A stretch of DNA of 64,000 bases, from positions 1-64,000 of the forward strand of contig NZ_AFUB01000033.1 of assembly GCF_000222705.1 (NCBI RefSeq), in the 5' to 3' direction. This stretch comes from Streptococcus mitis bv. 2 str. SK95 (GTDB taxonomy: Bacteria > Bacillota > Bacilli > Lactobacillales > Streptococcaceae). Of the stretch, positions 36,875-46,800 are shown one piece after another. Positions within the stretch are counted from its first letter, which is position 1. Each line of letters begins with the position of its first letter. The position numbers were made by a program, and so were the translations under genes. The notes beneath the pieces are model-generated. The model worked only from the letters and a program-made list of their open reading frames with translations, had not been told where the DNA came from and searched no databases.

Positions 36875-37751
36875 CTAAAAACTCCTCTATCTGGCTTAAA
36901 ATGCAGTCCTGCACGCCAGGCTCTCCTATCTGATAAAAGGTGACCTGCATGCGATTACGGAACCAGGTCAACTGACGCTTGGCAAAACGGCGGGTCGCCT
37001 GTTTAAGACTCTCGCTCGCTTCCTCAAGAGTTTGCTCCCTACGGAAATAAGGAAAGAGTTCCTTGTAGCCAATGCCTTTGGCTGCCTGCGCATCTGGATA
37101 ATAGTCAAAAAGCCACTTAGCCTCATCCAAAAGCCCAGCCTCAAACATCAGATCCACTCGGCGATTGATGCGTTCATAAAGCTGACTGCGTTCATCATCC
37201 AAGCAGATAATCAGAGGTTCATACAAGGTCTCTTTATTTTCCAAATCCTGACCAAAATGGGCAATCTCCAAGGCACGCATAGCACGACGACGGTTAAACT
37301 GAGGAATCTCAATGCCTGCTTGCTCAACGAGTTGGGCTAATTCCTCATCCGAATAAGGCTCCAAACTAGCTCGATAGGCTAAAATCTCCTCATGAGGTGT
37401 CTCCCCACCTAGGTGGTAGCCTTCCAGCAAGCTCTGGATATAAAGCCCTGTGCCTCCAGCGATAATAGCAAGCTTGCCACGTCTCTGAATATCCTCAATA
37501 GCCTTCTTAGCTTCTGAAACAAAATCAAAAGCCGAGTAAGACTCGGTCACCTCTCTGACATCAATCAAATGATGAGGAACAGCTGCTTGCTCCTCTGGGC
37601 TAGCCTTGGCCGTCCCAATATCTAACCCTCTATAAACTTGCTGACTGTCACCGCTGACCACCTCTCCACCAAAGCGCTTGGCTACTTCAATAGCAAGGGC
37701 TGTCTTCCCAACAGCAGTCGGTCCAACAATCACAATTATTTTTGTTTTCAT
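36867..37751 (-). CDS. miaA: tRNA dimethylallyltransferase MiaA
   Basis: About 294 aa from ATG 37751 (AAGGA 6 bases upstream; codons further upstream to 37775 are in frame but exceed the usual length). It transfers the dimethylallyl group to A37 of tRNAs reading UNN codons. It shows the P-loop [11 protein letters not shown] (about residues 9-19), [19 protein letters not shown], the catalytic region [13 protein letters not shown] and the C-terminal [14 protein letters not shown]. First gene of the miaA-hflX-rnz run. Confidence 0.95.
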   Translation of the reverse strand: MKTKIIVIVGPTAVGKTALAIEVAKRFGGEVVSGDSQQVYRGLDIGTAKASPEEQAAVPHHLIDVREVTESYSAFDFVSEAKKAIEDIQRRGKLAIIAGGTGLYIQSLLEGYHLGGETPHEEILAYRASLEPYSDEELAQLVEQAGIEIPQFNRRRAMRALEIAHFGQDLENKETLYEPLIICLDDERSQLYERINRRVDLMFEAGLLDEAKWLFDYYPDAQAAKGIGYKELFPYFRREQTLEEASESLKQATRRFAKRQLTWFRNRMQVTFYQIGEPGVQDCILSQIEEFLDD

Positions 37752-37760
37752 CTTTTTTCC

Positions 37761-37789
37761 TTGAAAAATTCCCATTTTTTCGTTACTAT
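37761..37789 (+). promoter_or_regulatory. Promoter of the DUF3042 gene
   Basis: TTGAAA (37761-37766), 17-base spacer, TACTAT (37784-37789) on the plus strand; it overlaps the divergent miaA promoter. Confidence 0.5.
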
Positions 37790-37790
37790 T

Positions 37791-37799
37791 ATTATATCA
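37791..37799 (-). promoter_or_regulatory. Extended -10 promoter of miaA
   Basis: TGATATAAT on the minus strand, a perfect -10 with the TGn extension and a weak -35 (TTTTCT at 37819-37814), 40 bases before the miaA ATG. Confidence 0.5.
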
Positions 37800-37871
37800 T
37801 AAAAAGGTCAGTCAGAAAAATGCTACCACTTGAGGAGCCTGGCTGATCGGGAAGATAAAGGAGGAAGACTC

Positions 37872-38042
37872 ATGGCTAAAGGATTCGCTAAAGGTCTTGT
37901 AACAGGTGTCGCAGGAACTGTCGCTGCCGTTGCAGGTGCAGTATACGCAATTAAAAAGAAAGTGATTGAGCCAGAAGAGCAAAAAGCAGCTTTCATCGAA
38001 GAAAATCGCAAAAAAGCAGCTCGCCGCCGCGTATCACATTAA
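37872..38042 (+). CDS. Small DUF3042 family protein
   Basis: A 56-aa protein starting at ATG 37872 behind AAAGGAGGAAG. It has a Gly/Ala/Val-rich hydrophobic segment (residues about 5-27, ending YAIKKK) and a charged helical tail, the DUF3042 pattern found across lactic acid bacteria. It is probably membrane-associated; function unknown. It is one of only two plus-strand genes in the window, divergent from miaA and convergent with thyA, with a shared terminator. Confidence 0.85.
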   Translation: MAKGFAKGLVTGVAGTVAAVAGAVYAIKKKVIEPEEQKAAFIEENRKKAARRRVSH

Positions 38043-38046
38043 GCAT

Positions 38047-38078
38047 AAAAAGAAGTTGAGAAATCTCAACTTCTTTTT
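38047..38078 (+). terminator. Bidirectional terminator between the DUF3042 gene and thyA
   Basis: A perfect hairpin, AAAAAGAAGTTGAG with CTCAACTTCTTTTT, has T-runs on both strands and serves both convergent genes. Confidence 0.85.
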
Positions 38079-38084
38079 AATTTC

Positions 38085-38924
38085 TTAAATAGCCAAATCA
38101 AACTTCAGTTGCGGCTTGACTGGATCATAGTCGACCAACTCAAAGTCTTCGGCTTTGATGTCAAAGAAATTGGTCCCATCAGGCACATTCAAAACCAAGC
38201 GAGGTTGGCAGTTTGACGGCTCACGACGGAGCAATTCCTCTGCTTGTTCAAACTGATTATCATAGATATGAAGGTTATTGATAAAGTAGAAAAACTTCCC
38301 AACCTTCCAGCCAAAGTGTTTAGCAATCATCATTTGCAAAGCTACGTACTGCATAGCGTTAATGTGGTGAGCCACCAGCATATCATTAGAACGCTGGGTC
38401 AAGGTCGCATCCAGATAGATTTCCCCATCTACTCGACGGACATCAAACATGGTCTGAAAGGCGCATGGAAGAAGACCATCTGTCTCCTCAAAAGCTTGGT
38501 AATCCCAGAGCGAGATGATATTTCGACGGTTCCAAGGGTTGGCTTCCAACTGCTTGAGAATCTTATTAATGATGTCGTGCTTCTTAACGACCGCCCCATA
38601 GCGCTCACCGATGGTCCCCGTCTCTCCCACTTCCCAGTCATTCCAGTAGTGGACATTGTACTTGTCATTGAGCACTTCTAGGCTATTAGACTGATCCTGG
38701 TAGATCCAGAGCACTTCCTTGATGGCAGATTTGATTGCAATGGGACGTAGGGTTGTGATAGGAAATTCTCCCTTAGACAAATCATACTCCGCAAAGGCAC
38801 CCGTTACGTACTTGGAGTTGGCAACTGTCCCATCTTTGTACTTGGGACGAGCCTGCTCAGAAAAGACACCGTCTTTGAGGATTCGTTCAATATTCTCTTT
38901 AAAAATCGTATCAGCTTTTGTCAT
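38085..38924 (-). CDS. thyA: Thymidylate synthase ThyA
   Basis: A 279-aa enzyme converting dUMP to dTMP with methylene-tetrahydrofolate. The catalytic Cys is in [10 protein letters not shown] (about residue 154), with [17 protein letters not shown] and [10 protein letters not shown] for folate and dUMP binding, and the arginine segment [13 protein letters not shown]. Normal length. It is next to gki as in pneumococcus, but each gene has its own terminator. Confidence 0.96.
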   Translation of the reverse strand: MTKADTIFKENIERILKDGVFSEQARPKYKDGTVANSKYVTGAFAEYDLSKGEFPITTLRPIAIKSAIKEVLWIYQDQSNSLEVLNDKYNVHYWNDWEVGETGTIGERYGAVVKKHDIINKILKQLEANPWNRRNIISLWDYQAFEETDGLLPCAFQTMFDVRRVDGEIYLDATLTQRSNDMLVAHHINAMQYVALQMMIAKHFGWKVGKFFYFINNLHIYDNQFEQAEELLRREPSNCQPRLVLNVPDGTNFFDIKAEDFELVDYDPVKPQLKFDLAI

Positions 38925-38964
38925 TTGCTCTCACCTCATTTATTGTCCTAACTAGTATAGCATA

Positions 38965-39018
38965 AAAAAAGAAAGGAGGAAAATCACTGGCTTTAAAGTA
39001 GTGTTTTTCCCCCTTTTT
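38965..39018 (-). terminator. Terminator after gki
   Basis: On the minus strand GGGGGAAAAACACT pairs imperfectly with AGTGATTTTCCTCC, followed by TTTC and seven T. Confidence 0.65.
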
Positions 39019-39024
39019 ATTATC

Positions 39025-39984
39025 TTATTGCAATACAAGTGATGCTGCCCCGATAACTCCAGCATCATTTCCTAGAGTTGCAAGAGCCAATTTTGTAGAT
39101 GTGCGTACTTGAGGGAAGGTATTTTCATCATAAACCTTTTGCACGCCTTGGAGAAGGAATTCTCCCGCAGCTGACACCCCACCACCGATAACGATAGTTG
39201 ATGGGTTGAGGATTGATCCGATATTAGCACACGCAATACCCAAGTAACGTGAGAAGTTACGGTAAACGATCAAAGCAAGGTCGTCCCCTTCTTTTGCAAG
39301 GTCAAAGACAGTTTTGGCTGTTACTTCTTCACCATCGTCAATCAAGCGTTTCAAGGCTGCATCGCCTTCATACTCATCCGCATAACGACGAGTCAAGTTG
39401 ACAATCCCTGTTGCAGAAGCAACTGTCTCAAGACAGCCTTTTTTACCACAGGTACATGCGATTGGTTGGTCAAAGTCAACAGTGATGTGGCCAAGCTCTC
39501 CTGCTGCACCAGCAACACCGTGAAGCAGTTTTCCTTCTGCAACGATACCGCCACCAACACCAGTACCGAGTGTCATAAAGACAACGTCAGGTTGATTTTC
39601 ACCAGCCCCCATCCAACGCTCACCAAGAGCAGCTACGTTGGCATCATTATCGATGAAGAATGGAATACCCAAAGCTTTTTCAATCTTTTCTTTAATCGGT
39701 TGAAGGGTTTTCCAGTTTAGGTTGTAGGCACCGATAACAGTTCCTTTTTCACGGTCAACCACACCAGGTGATCCCATCCCAATGCCTCGGAAATCCGTAG
39801 CTGACAATCCAAGCAAGTCCAAACGATGCTGAATAGACTCAATCATATCATCTACGATATGGCTTCCTTCATCCAAAATGTTAGTCTTAATAGACCATTT
39901 TTCTTGGATTTCTCCCTCTTGAGTTAAAATTGCAAATTTGATAGATGTTCCACCAAGGTCAATCCCAATAATCTTTTGACTCAT
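39025..39984 (-). CDS. gki: ROK-family glucokinase
   Basis: A 319-aa cytosolic ATP-dependent glucokinase. It shows the ATP site GIDLGGTSIKFAIL (residues 6-19), GMGSPGVVD, GTGVGGGI, and the ROK zinc motif CTCGKKGCLE (about 171-180). The catalytic Asp is in FIDNDANVAALGE. It feeds glycolysis and influences catabolite control. A good promoter and a cre-like sequence precede it. Intact. Confidence 0.95.
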   Translation of the reverse strand: MSQKIIGIDLGGTSIKFAILTQEGEIQEKWSIKTNILDEGSHIVDDMIESIQHRLDLLGLSATDFRGIGMGSPGVVDREKGTVIGAYNLNWKTLQPIKEKIEKALGIPFFIDNDANVAALGERWMGAGENQPDVVFMTLGTGVGGGIVAEGKLLHGVAGAAGELGHITVDFDQPIACTCGKKGCLETVASATGIVNLTRRYADEYEGDAALKRLIDDGEEVTAKTVFDLAKEGDDLALIVYRNFSRYLGIACANIGSILNPSTIVIGGGVSAAGEFLLQGVQKVYDENTFPQVRTSTKLALATLGNDAGVIGAASLVLQ

Positions 39985-40002
39985 CGTCTTCTCCTTTTTA
40001 AT

Positions 40003-40016
40003 TGAAAATGCTTACA
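40003..40016 (+). promoter_or_regulatory. cre-like site in the gki leader
   Basis: TGAAAATGCTTACA matches TGNAARCGNWWWCA at 13 of 14 positions (T for the central C). It covers the likely transcription start. Confidence 0.4.
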
Positions 40017-40021
40017 GATAT

Positions 40022-40050
40022 AGTATAACAAAATCATTAGATTTGTGCAA
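40022..40050 (-). promoter_or_regulatory. gki promoter
   Basis: TTGCAC (40050-40045), 17-base spacer, TATACT (40027-40022) on the minus strand. Confidence 0.7.
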
Positions 40051-40087
40051 AGCTTTGCATGAAAAAGTTACATCTAATAATTAATAA

Positions 40088-41907
40088 CTATTTATCCCCT
40101 AGTTTTTGAATTGCATAGTTTGCTTCTTCTTTTGTAAATTGTCCAATCCAAGGAGAAGTTAGCCTCTCATAAATTTTTGTCTTTGATAAATTGGTATTCT
40201 TTCGGTATTCTCTTGCTCGAATTAAGGCATTTGCTTTGTAATCTGCATTCAAGTGATCGATGGCATACTGCACTGCTGAACTTGAAAAACCATGCCACGT
40301 TAATTGGTCATAGAGAGCTTTTTTTGACATATGTGAAAACGAATTATAGCTTCTCGCTTTAATTAAAGCAGCATTGTACGGGTTCCCATCTGCCGGTTTT
40401 GTTTGTCGCACACCATCGTATCCTACATAGTAACGGCCACCATCTACCCATTTGCCCCTAGCCATTTCACCATCTGATCCCACATAGTAACGGCCACCAT
40501 CTACCCATTCATTCTTGGCCATCTTTCCATCTGATTTGAAATAATATTTACCTACCCATTTATTGCGAACATGGCTGCCTTCTGATGGTAGATTAAGTTT
40601 TTGAATTGCATAGTTTGCTTCTTCTTTTGTAAATTGTCCAATCCAAGGAGAAGTTAGTCTCTCATAAATTTTTGTCTTCGATAAATTGGTATACTTTCTT
40701 GCTTGAATTAAGGCATTTGCTTTGTAATCTGCATTCAAGTGATCGATGGCATACTGCACTGCTGAACTTGAAAAACCATGCCACGTTAATTGGTCATAGA
40801 GAGCTTTTTTTGACATATGTGAAAACGAATTATAATCTTTTGCTGTCTTTAAAGCTGCTGAGTATGGATTCCCGGCTGCTGGTTTTGGTTGTCGCACACC
40901 ATCGTATCCTACATAGTAACGACCACCATCTACCCATATATCCCTTGCCATTTTGCCTTCAGAATCAACATAGTAACGGCCACCATCTACCCATTCATTC
41001 TTGGCCATCTTACCATCTGATTTGAGATAATATCTACCTACCCATTTATTACGAGCAGAGCTTCCTTCTGCTGTTAGATAATAATATGAACCATAGTTTT
41101 TATCATAAATCCAGTCACTTTTAACCTTTTTTCCATCAGAATCAACATAATAACGACCACCATCTACCCATTCATTTTTAGCTCTCTTTCCATCTGATTT
41201 GAGGTAGTAATTTCCTACCCAGCCAGACTGAACTTTAGATTGTGATTTATCCTGTTTAGGAGTTGTTTCTTTAGCTTTTTCAGTCGGTTTTGGTGCCGGC
41301 TTCGGCGCGGGTTTTGGTGCCGGCTTCGGTGCGGGTTTTGGTGCCGGCTTCGGTGCGGGTTTTGGTGCTGGCTTCGGCGCGGGTTTTGGTGCCGGCTTCG
41401 GTGCGGGTTTTGGTGCTGGCTTCGGTGCGGGTTTCGGTGCTGGCTTCGGCGCGGGTTTTGGTGCTGGCTTCGGCGCGGGTTTTGGTGCTGGCTTCGGCGC
41501 GGGTTTTGGTGCTGGCTTCGGCGCGGGTTTTGGTGCTGGCTTCGGCGCGGGTTTTGGTGCTGGCTTCGACGCGGGTTTTGGTGCTGGCTTCGACGCGGAT
41601 TTTGGTGCCGGTGTTTTTGGTTTATCAGCAGGTTTTGGTGCTGGTGTTTTCGGTTTATCAGCAGGTTTTGGTGCTGGTGTTTTCAGTTTCTCAGCAGGAT
41701 TTTGCGCTGGTGTTTTCGATTTCTCAGCTTGATTTGGCGCCGAAGTTGTATTCTCTTTTATAACCTTACTATTTTTAGATGCATCCTTTTCTTGAGCAGA
41801 AACATGCTGAGCCGAAAAAGGAAAGGCTTCAGTTGTATCTGCAAATGAAATAAGTCCCAGTGTTGCAGTTGCTAAGCTGGTTACTAAAATTTTTTTGATT
41901 TTTTCAT
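40088..41907 (-). pseudogene. cbpL: CbpL-like choline-binding protein with Ltp domains, frame-broken in the signal peptide
   Basis: Downstream of 41890 the frame is open for about 600 codons, but no start codon exists in it. ATG 41907 (GGAG upstream) reads MKKSKK and hits TAG after 24 bases; one more A in the seven-A tract 41890-41896 would join it to ILVTSLATATLGLISFADT, a normal signal peptide. The mature part has a Lys/Pro linker, about thirteen PAPKPAPK repeats, choline-binding repeats (WVDGGRYYVDSDGK) and two copies of an Ltp-type segment (NPYSAALK...KLYDQLTW pattern, each about 85 residues). Architecture and position next to gki match pneumococcal CbpL (SP_0667). It would sit on teichoic-acid phosphocholine. 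If the tract is an assembly error the gene is intact. Confidence 0.75.
41290..41601 (-). repeat. 24-bp tandem repeats encoding PAPKPAPK in the cbpL-like gene
   Basis: Thirteen near-identical 24-base units, each with the core GGCTTCG on the plus strand, encode a Pro/Ala/Lys stalk. This is much more GC-rich than the surrounding DNA. Slippage can change the copy number without leaving the frame. Confidence 0.85.
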
Positions 41908-41941
41908 AAAAATCTCCATTATTTTAACGATTTATACCTAT

Positions 41942-41971
41942 AGTATACCATATACTTTATTTTGCTTTCAA
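41942..41971 (-). promoter_or_regulatory. Promoter of the cbpL-like gene
   Basis: TTGAAA (41971-41966), 18-base spacer, TATACT (41947-41942) with an extended TGG just upstream, on the minus strand. Confidence 0.65.
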
Positions 41972-42025
41972 ATCAAATATTAAATATTCAGAAATAAATC
42001 TAAAACTTAATTGAAAAATCCATAG

Positions 42026-43741
42026 TTATATCACTTCCAACTCATACAAGCCTCTGACCGCATTACAGCCGAATACAGCTTCTGCTTGGTTCAAGTCTGC
42101 CAAAGTCAAGACTTTTTCCTCTACCTGTCCTGTTTCTAGCAAATGCTGGCGGTAGATTCCTGGCAAAATTCCTAGTCTGATAGGCGGTGTATAGAATTTT
42201 CCGGCAATTTTCAGAACCAGATTTCCAATGGAGGTCTCAAGCAGTTCTCCTGACTTATTGTGGTAAATCTTCTCTTGCTCCCCTATACTCAAATGCGGTC
42301 TGTGAGTGGTTTTGAAGTAGGTAAATGCTTGCTGTAAATCCGCTTCCTGTAAACAGAGTTTAGCCTGACAGAAACTTTGACTGAGGGGTGTTAATACTTG
42401 GCGACTGAGTTCCAGCTCTCCAGATTTGCTGAGACTAATTCGCAAACGGTAGTCTTGATTAATATCACAAACTTTGCACTCTTCCTCTATCTTTTGTCTC
42501 AGGTTTTTCGGATCAAAAGGATAGGCAAAATAACGACTCGCCTTTGTCAGTCTTTCCAAATGTTGCTCTTCAAACAGCAAACTCTTCTGGCTGATTTTCC
42601 CAGTTGTAATCAATTGGAAACGTGCTTGTTTACGATAGAGTACAGCTGCTTTTTGATGAACTTCTCGGTATTCAGATTCCCAAGTACTATCCCATGTAAT
42701 GCCGCCACCCACTCCATAGATGGCTTTCCCTTGATGCAGTTGAATGGTTCGAATGGCGACATTGAAAATTCGTCGCCCATTTGGAAGCAAGATACCAATC
42801 GTTCCGCAGTAAACTCCTCTGGGTTGTGGCTCCAAGTTCTTGATGATTTCCATGGTCGCAATTTTCGGAGCTCCCGTTATGGAACCACAAGGAAAGAGAG
42901 AACGAAAAATGGCAACCAAGTCCATATCTGCTCGCAACTGACTCTTGATGGTCGAAGTCATCTGCCAAACGGTTGAATATTGCTCCACCTGACACAGACG
43001 TTCTACATGCTCACTTCCAACTTCAGAAATACGGTTCATATCGTTGCGCAAGAGGTCTACAATCATCATATTTTCAGAGCAATTTTTAGGATCCTGCTCC
43101 AACCAGCTAGCTTGGGCAAGGTCTTCTTGGTCAGTCACTCCCCGCTGGGTTGTTCCCTTCATTGGTCGCGTTGTCAATTCCCGGTCATTTTGCTCAAAAA
43201 AGAGCTCTGGGCTCATGGAAATCACTGCCATCTCATCGTGTTTAACATAGGCATTGTAGCCCGCCTCCTGCTCTACCACCATGCGATTGTAGATGGCAAA
43301 AGGATTGGCACTTAAATCTTGCTTGAGTTGGACAGTGTAATTGACCTGATAGGTGTCTCCCTGACGCAAATGATGGTGAATTTGGGCAATAGCCTCTTCA
43401 TAGTTCTCTGCAGATGTTTCTTCCTGCCACCTTGAAGGCAGATCTATTTCCTCATAAGCCAGAGGAATAGACGATATTTCCACCCTATCATGAACTGTAA
43501 AATATAGCAGGTACTCTGCAAGTAAGGGAGTCTTATGAACTGCTAATTTCTCCTCAAATGCAGGTGCAGCCTCGTAGCTGACATAGCCCACTACATAGTA
43601 GCCTTGCTCTTGGTAGCTTTCCACTTGTGCCAGCAAGTCTGCCACTTCTGCTAAATCTCTCGTTTTTAACTCTTTGATAGGCTGAGTGAAGGTGTATCTC
43701 TCCCCCAAAGCCCTAAAATCAATCACTGTTTTTCTATGCAT
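42026..43741 (-). CDS. pabB: Fused aminodeoxychorismate synthase I / aminodeoxychorismate lyase (PabB-PabC)
   Basis: About 571 aa from ATG 43741. It makes p-aminobenzoate for folate from chorismate. The PabB part (to about residue 370) has PMKGTTQRG with the PabB-type Lys, DLLRNDMNRI, and FPCGSITGAPKIATMEII. The C-terminal part (about 375-571) is a PLP-dependent PabC-like lyase with NKSGELLETSIGNLVL. Fusion of the two is usual in streptococci. Start choice: an upstream in-frame ATG (43759) would lie inside the -10 box, so 43741 is preferred; there is no separate Shine-Dalgarno at normal distance. Confidence 0.93.
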   Translation of the reverse strand: MHRKTVIDFRALGERYTFTQPIKELKTRDLAEVADLLAQVESYQEQGYYVVGYVSYEAAPAFEEKLAVHKTPLLAEYLLYFTVHDRVEISSIPLAYEEIDLPSRWQEETSAENYEEAIAQIHHHLRQGDTYQVNYTVQLKQDLSANPFAIYNRMVVEQEAGYNAYVKHDEMAVISMSPELFFEQNDRELTTRPMKGTTQRGVTDQEDLAQASWLEQDPKNCSENMMIVDLLRNDMNRISEVGSEHVERLCQVEQYSTVWQMTSTIKSQLRADMDLVAIFRSLFPCGSITGAPKIATMEIIKNLEPQPRGVYCGTIGILLPNGRRIFNVAIRTIQLHQGKAIYGVGGGITWDSTWESEYREVHQKAAVLYRKQARFQLITTGKISQKSLLFEEQHLERLTKASRYFAYPFDPKNLRQKIEEECKVCDINQDYRLRISLSKSGELELSRQVLTPLSQSFCQAKLCLQEADLQQAFTYFKTTHRPHLSIGEQEKIYHNKSGELLETSIGNLVLKIAGKFYTPPIRLGILPGIYRQHLLETGQVEEKVLTLADLNQAEAVFGCNAVRGLYELEVI

Positions 43742-43747
43742 ACCTTT

Positions 43748-43756
43748 AGTATAGCA
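43748..43756 (-). promoter_or_regulatory. Extended -10 promoter immediately upstream of pabB
   Basis: TGCTATACT on the minus strand. Seven bases downstream lies the pabB ATG, so transcription would start at or next to the start codon, giving a leaderless mRNA. The -35 (AAGCTG) is poor. Confidence 0.45.
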
Positions 43757-43795
43757 CAAAAAGGCAGATGCAGCTTAAGCTGATCCACCTTTTTA
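43755..43795 (-). terminator. Terminator after the zinc metalloprotease gene
   Basis: On the minus strand AAAAAGGTGGATCAGCTT pairs imperfectly with AAGCTGCATCTGCCTTTTT, ending in five T. It overlaps the pabB promoter. Confidence 0.65.
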
Positions 43796-43807
43796 GTCAT
43801 TTCGACT

Positions 43808-46800
43808 TTATAACGATGTTTTGGCGAATAAATCTCCAGAGAATCCATCTGATTTTTGAAGGAGCTGTTTGTAAACCTTCCATTTAAGATCTTCAGTATT
43901 TTTATAATGATTCTTTATATTTGGATTTTCCATGCTATCTAGGTCTTTTTGAACAGCTTCATCAAATAAGGACTTCAACTCAGCATAAGTAGAGATAGAT
44001 CTGCCATTGATTTCGATTGTAGTGAAGCCGTTTTGAGCTTTGTCATAGACTTCTTTATACCAATGTTTCTTCCATGATTCAAGAGTATCAAATTGGCCAT
44101 CAGAGACTTTCTTGATAATGAAGTCATCACCCAACAACCCTTTGTTTTCCTTGCTAGCTTCCGCCTTATATTTGTTTGAAGCGTAACCAATAAATCCGTT
44201 AAGATAACCATAGTATCCCCACATACGGAAAGCATTATGTTTGAATGAAATCGAACCAACTGTACTCTTGCTAGTATTACCACCAAAGATACCCGACATC
44301 ATATTTACGGTTTGGTAAGCACTGTCAAAACCTTCCGAACGATAACGTCCATTCCCTGGCATACCATGTTTTGTAACGAAGTTATGATCAACCAATTGAT
44401 CAATGCTCGTAATCGTCAATTTCTTCTCATTATCCGTTAAATCACGTAATTTATCCCATTGATGTGGCTCGCCTTTCAGATTGTTTCGCTCAGCGTTCGT
44501 ACGCCATTCTCGGTCCATCTTTTTGAACCACTTACTGTTGTCGTCCAAATGTTTTCCAATAACTGCATCTGCTTCTAGATGGTCCAGCATCATCAGAGCC
44601 TCGTTATAGTTCTTCATATAGTGATCAATTTCTTCACGGTTTTTTAACTTATTTGGATCATAATTGTAGATTTGATTGCCATCATTCTGACGTTCATAAG
44701 CCATGTTCAAACCTAAGGCGCCGTATTCACCATTTGGATTTGTCAACGATGGTGACTGGAGCATACCTTGCGCAAAGGACTCTAAGTCCGTCCCTTCACG
44801 ATGATACCAACCACCATAGTAAGCCATACGATCATTCACGTGAGTCGTTTCATGCGTAAAAGCCGATGTACCAAAATCACTTATCAACTCTGTCATAACA
44901 AAGTAGACAGCATCTTGCTGATTTGGAGCGGCAAAGATATAGGCGTAAGCACCATATCCATACTGATAGCCATGATATTTATGGATCCGTCCAAAGAACT
45001 CTCGAATCGGAGCATAATCTGGTTTCCCATCCTTGTGACCATATCGGTTTGCCCAACCGATACCCGGCGCATCATGATTATCCCAAACAGGTGTTGGAAC
45101 ACTATTTTCACTCTTGAGGAGCTTATTGCGTACATTATCGGCAGCTAATTTTGACCAAAAGTCTAAGTAGTTCACCTGCTCTTTTGCTCTCTTATTGATT
45201 TCACTCTTGAAAGCTTCACGAGCTTCCTCAGTATTTTTACCATATTTTTCAAAAGCACTGAAAGAAATGGTATTATAGGTCGAAATCATGAAGAGATGCG
45301 AGTTCTTCAGGTTTAATAAAGGCAGAATCATCCGACCATGCACGCCATTATTAATCCCTTCATATAGACGATACTTCTTATGAGCAAAATCGGGGTTCAA
45401 TGATGGCTGTTCTACCACATAAGCATTCTTTTCAATTGCCTTTTTAAACCAAACATTCATATCGGTTTCATTTGTAAACAATTTCATGTTATATGTTAGA
45501 AACTCATGAAGGCTTCCTTTACCTGTAGCACCTGCAATCACTCGACTATACGCATCTTGGGATTGGTCACCCTTAAGATTGTTCTCTTTTGAGCCGATAG
45601 TGATCAAGCGATCTAAGACATTCACGTTCTTACCATAAAAATCTGGTTTAAACATCATAATATCTTTGATCGACAATCCATCATATTTAATGCCATAGTA
45701 TTGGTTCAAATAAGCAAACCCCATCATAATGTTGGCCTTATTGTCTTCAACTTTCTTAATGAAAGCACGTTGAGCAGCTTCATCATCATTTAGTTGATGA
45801 TCTTCATTTTCAACAATTTGTTTCACCAAGTTTCCAAGATTTTGTTTTACTTCATCAAAACTTTCTTCTAAGAATAAATCACGAATGTAGCCATTTTTTC
45901 GTTCATCCGTGTTTTCTTGCGGTTTGTTCCGCTTGTCCATAAGAGCGCGCACTTCAGGAGAAATCAATTCTACACTGGATAATGTTTCTTTTGCCTTTGC
46001 AATCAAACCAGCACGATCTTTCACTAGCATATTTGGCGTATAAACAATATTCTGGTTGGTCACTTCGTACTCTTTGACTTGTTTTACATCAGAGTCAGCT
46101 TTGGCAGTAACGGCCAATTCTTCTTTGGTACCATCAGCATAGTGAATCATGATCTGATCAATAGCTGACAAGTCTGTTACAAACTGTCCATTCTTCAAAC
46201 CAGTAACAGAAAGGACTTCTTTGGTCACCAAGTTTGAGCTAGCATCTAGTTTATTAGCCTGATTGACAATCCACTCCTTATTATAGAATGGTTGTAATTT
46301 TTCAATATTGCGATAGGCAAGTTCGCGGTCAGCTCTGTAGTCTTGAATGGCCTTGTACTCATCTTCACGGTGTGTCAAACGGTTTAATTTATCTACAACA
46401 GGCTCATTGATTTCATACTCATGCGCTGTGATTCCCAGAGCAGCAATTTTCTTGTCTGCTTCTTCTTGCGAAATAGACTTAATACGATGCTGTTGTTTAG
46501 AATATTTATATGAAGATTTTCCTTCACTCACACCAGTAACAACAAAGTTTCGATTTAAACGGTCACCTGTCCAATAAGGATCATCATCAATATCAGATGA
46601 GCCATAGAAAATCTCACCGTTCTTAACTTTCATCATTGAAACAGTATCTTCAACGGAGCCCAAGGCATTTGTACTGCCTACAACACCGCCCGCGCTAATC
46701 GGTTCTCTCACATCGATAGTACCTTTAGCTACAGATTTTTTAATGGCTCCGTCCCGATAAACTGCATGGTTGTCCCCACCATTTTGTGACCAATAGGCGA

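Noticed and set aside
41290-41763. Plus-strand frame of 157 codons (Val/Leu/Ala-Arg repeats)
   Set aside because: Reverse reading of the PAPK repeat of the choline-binding protein.
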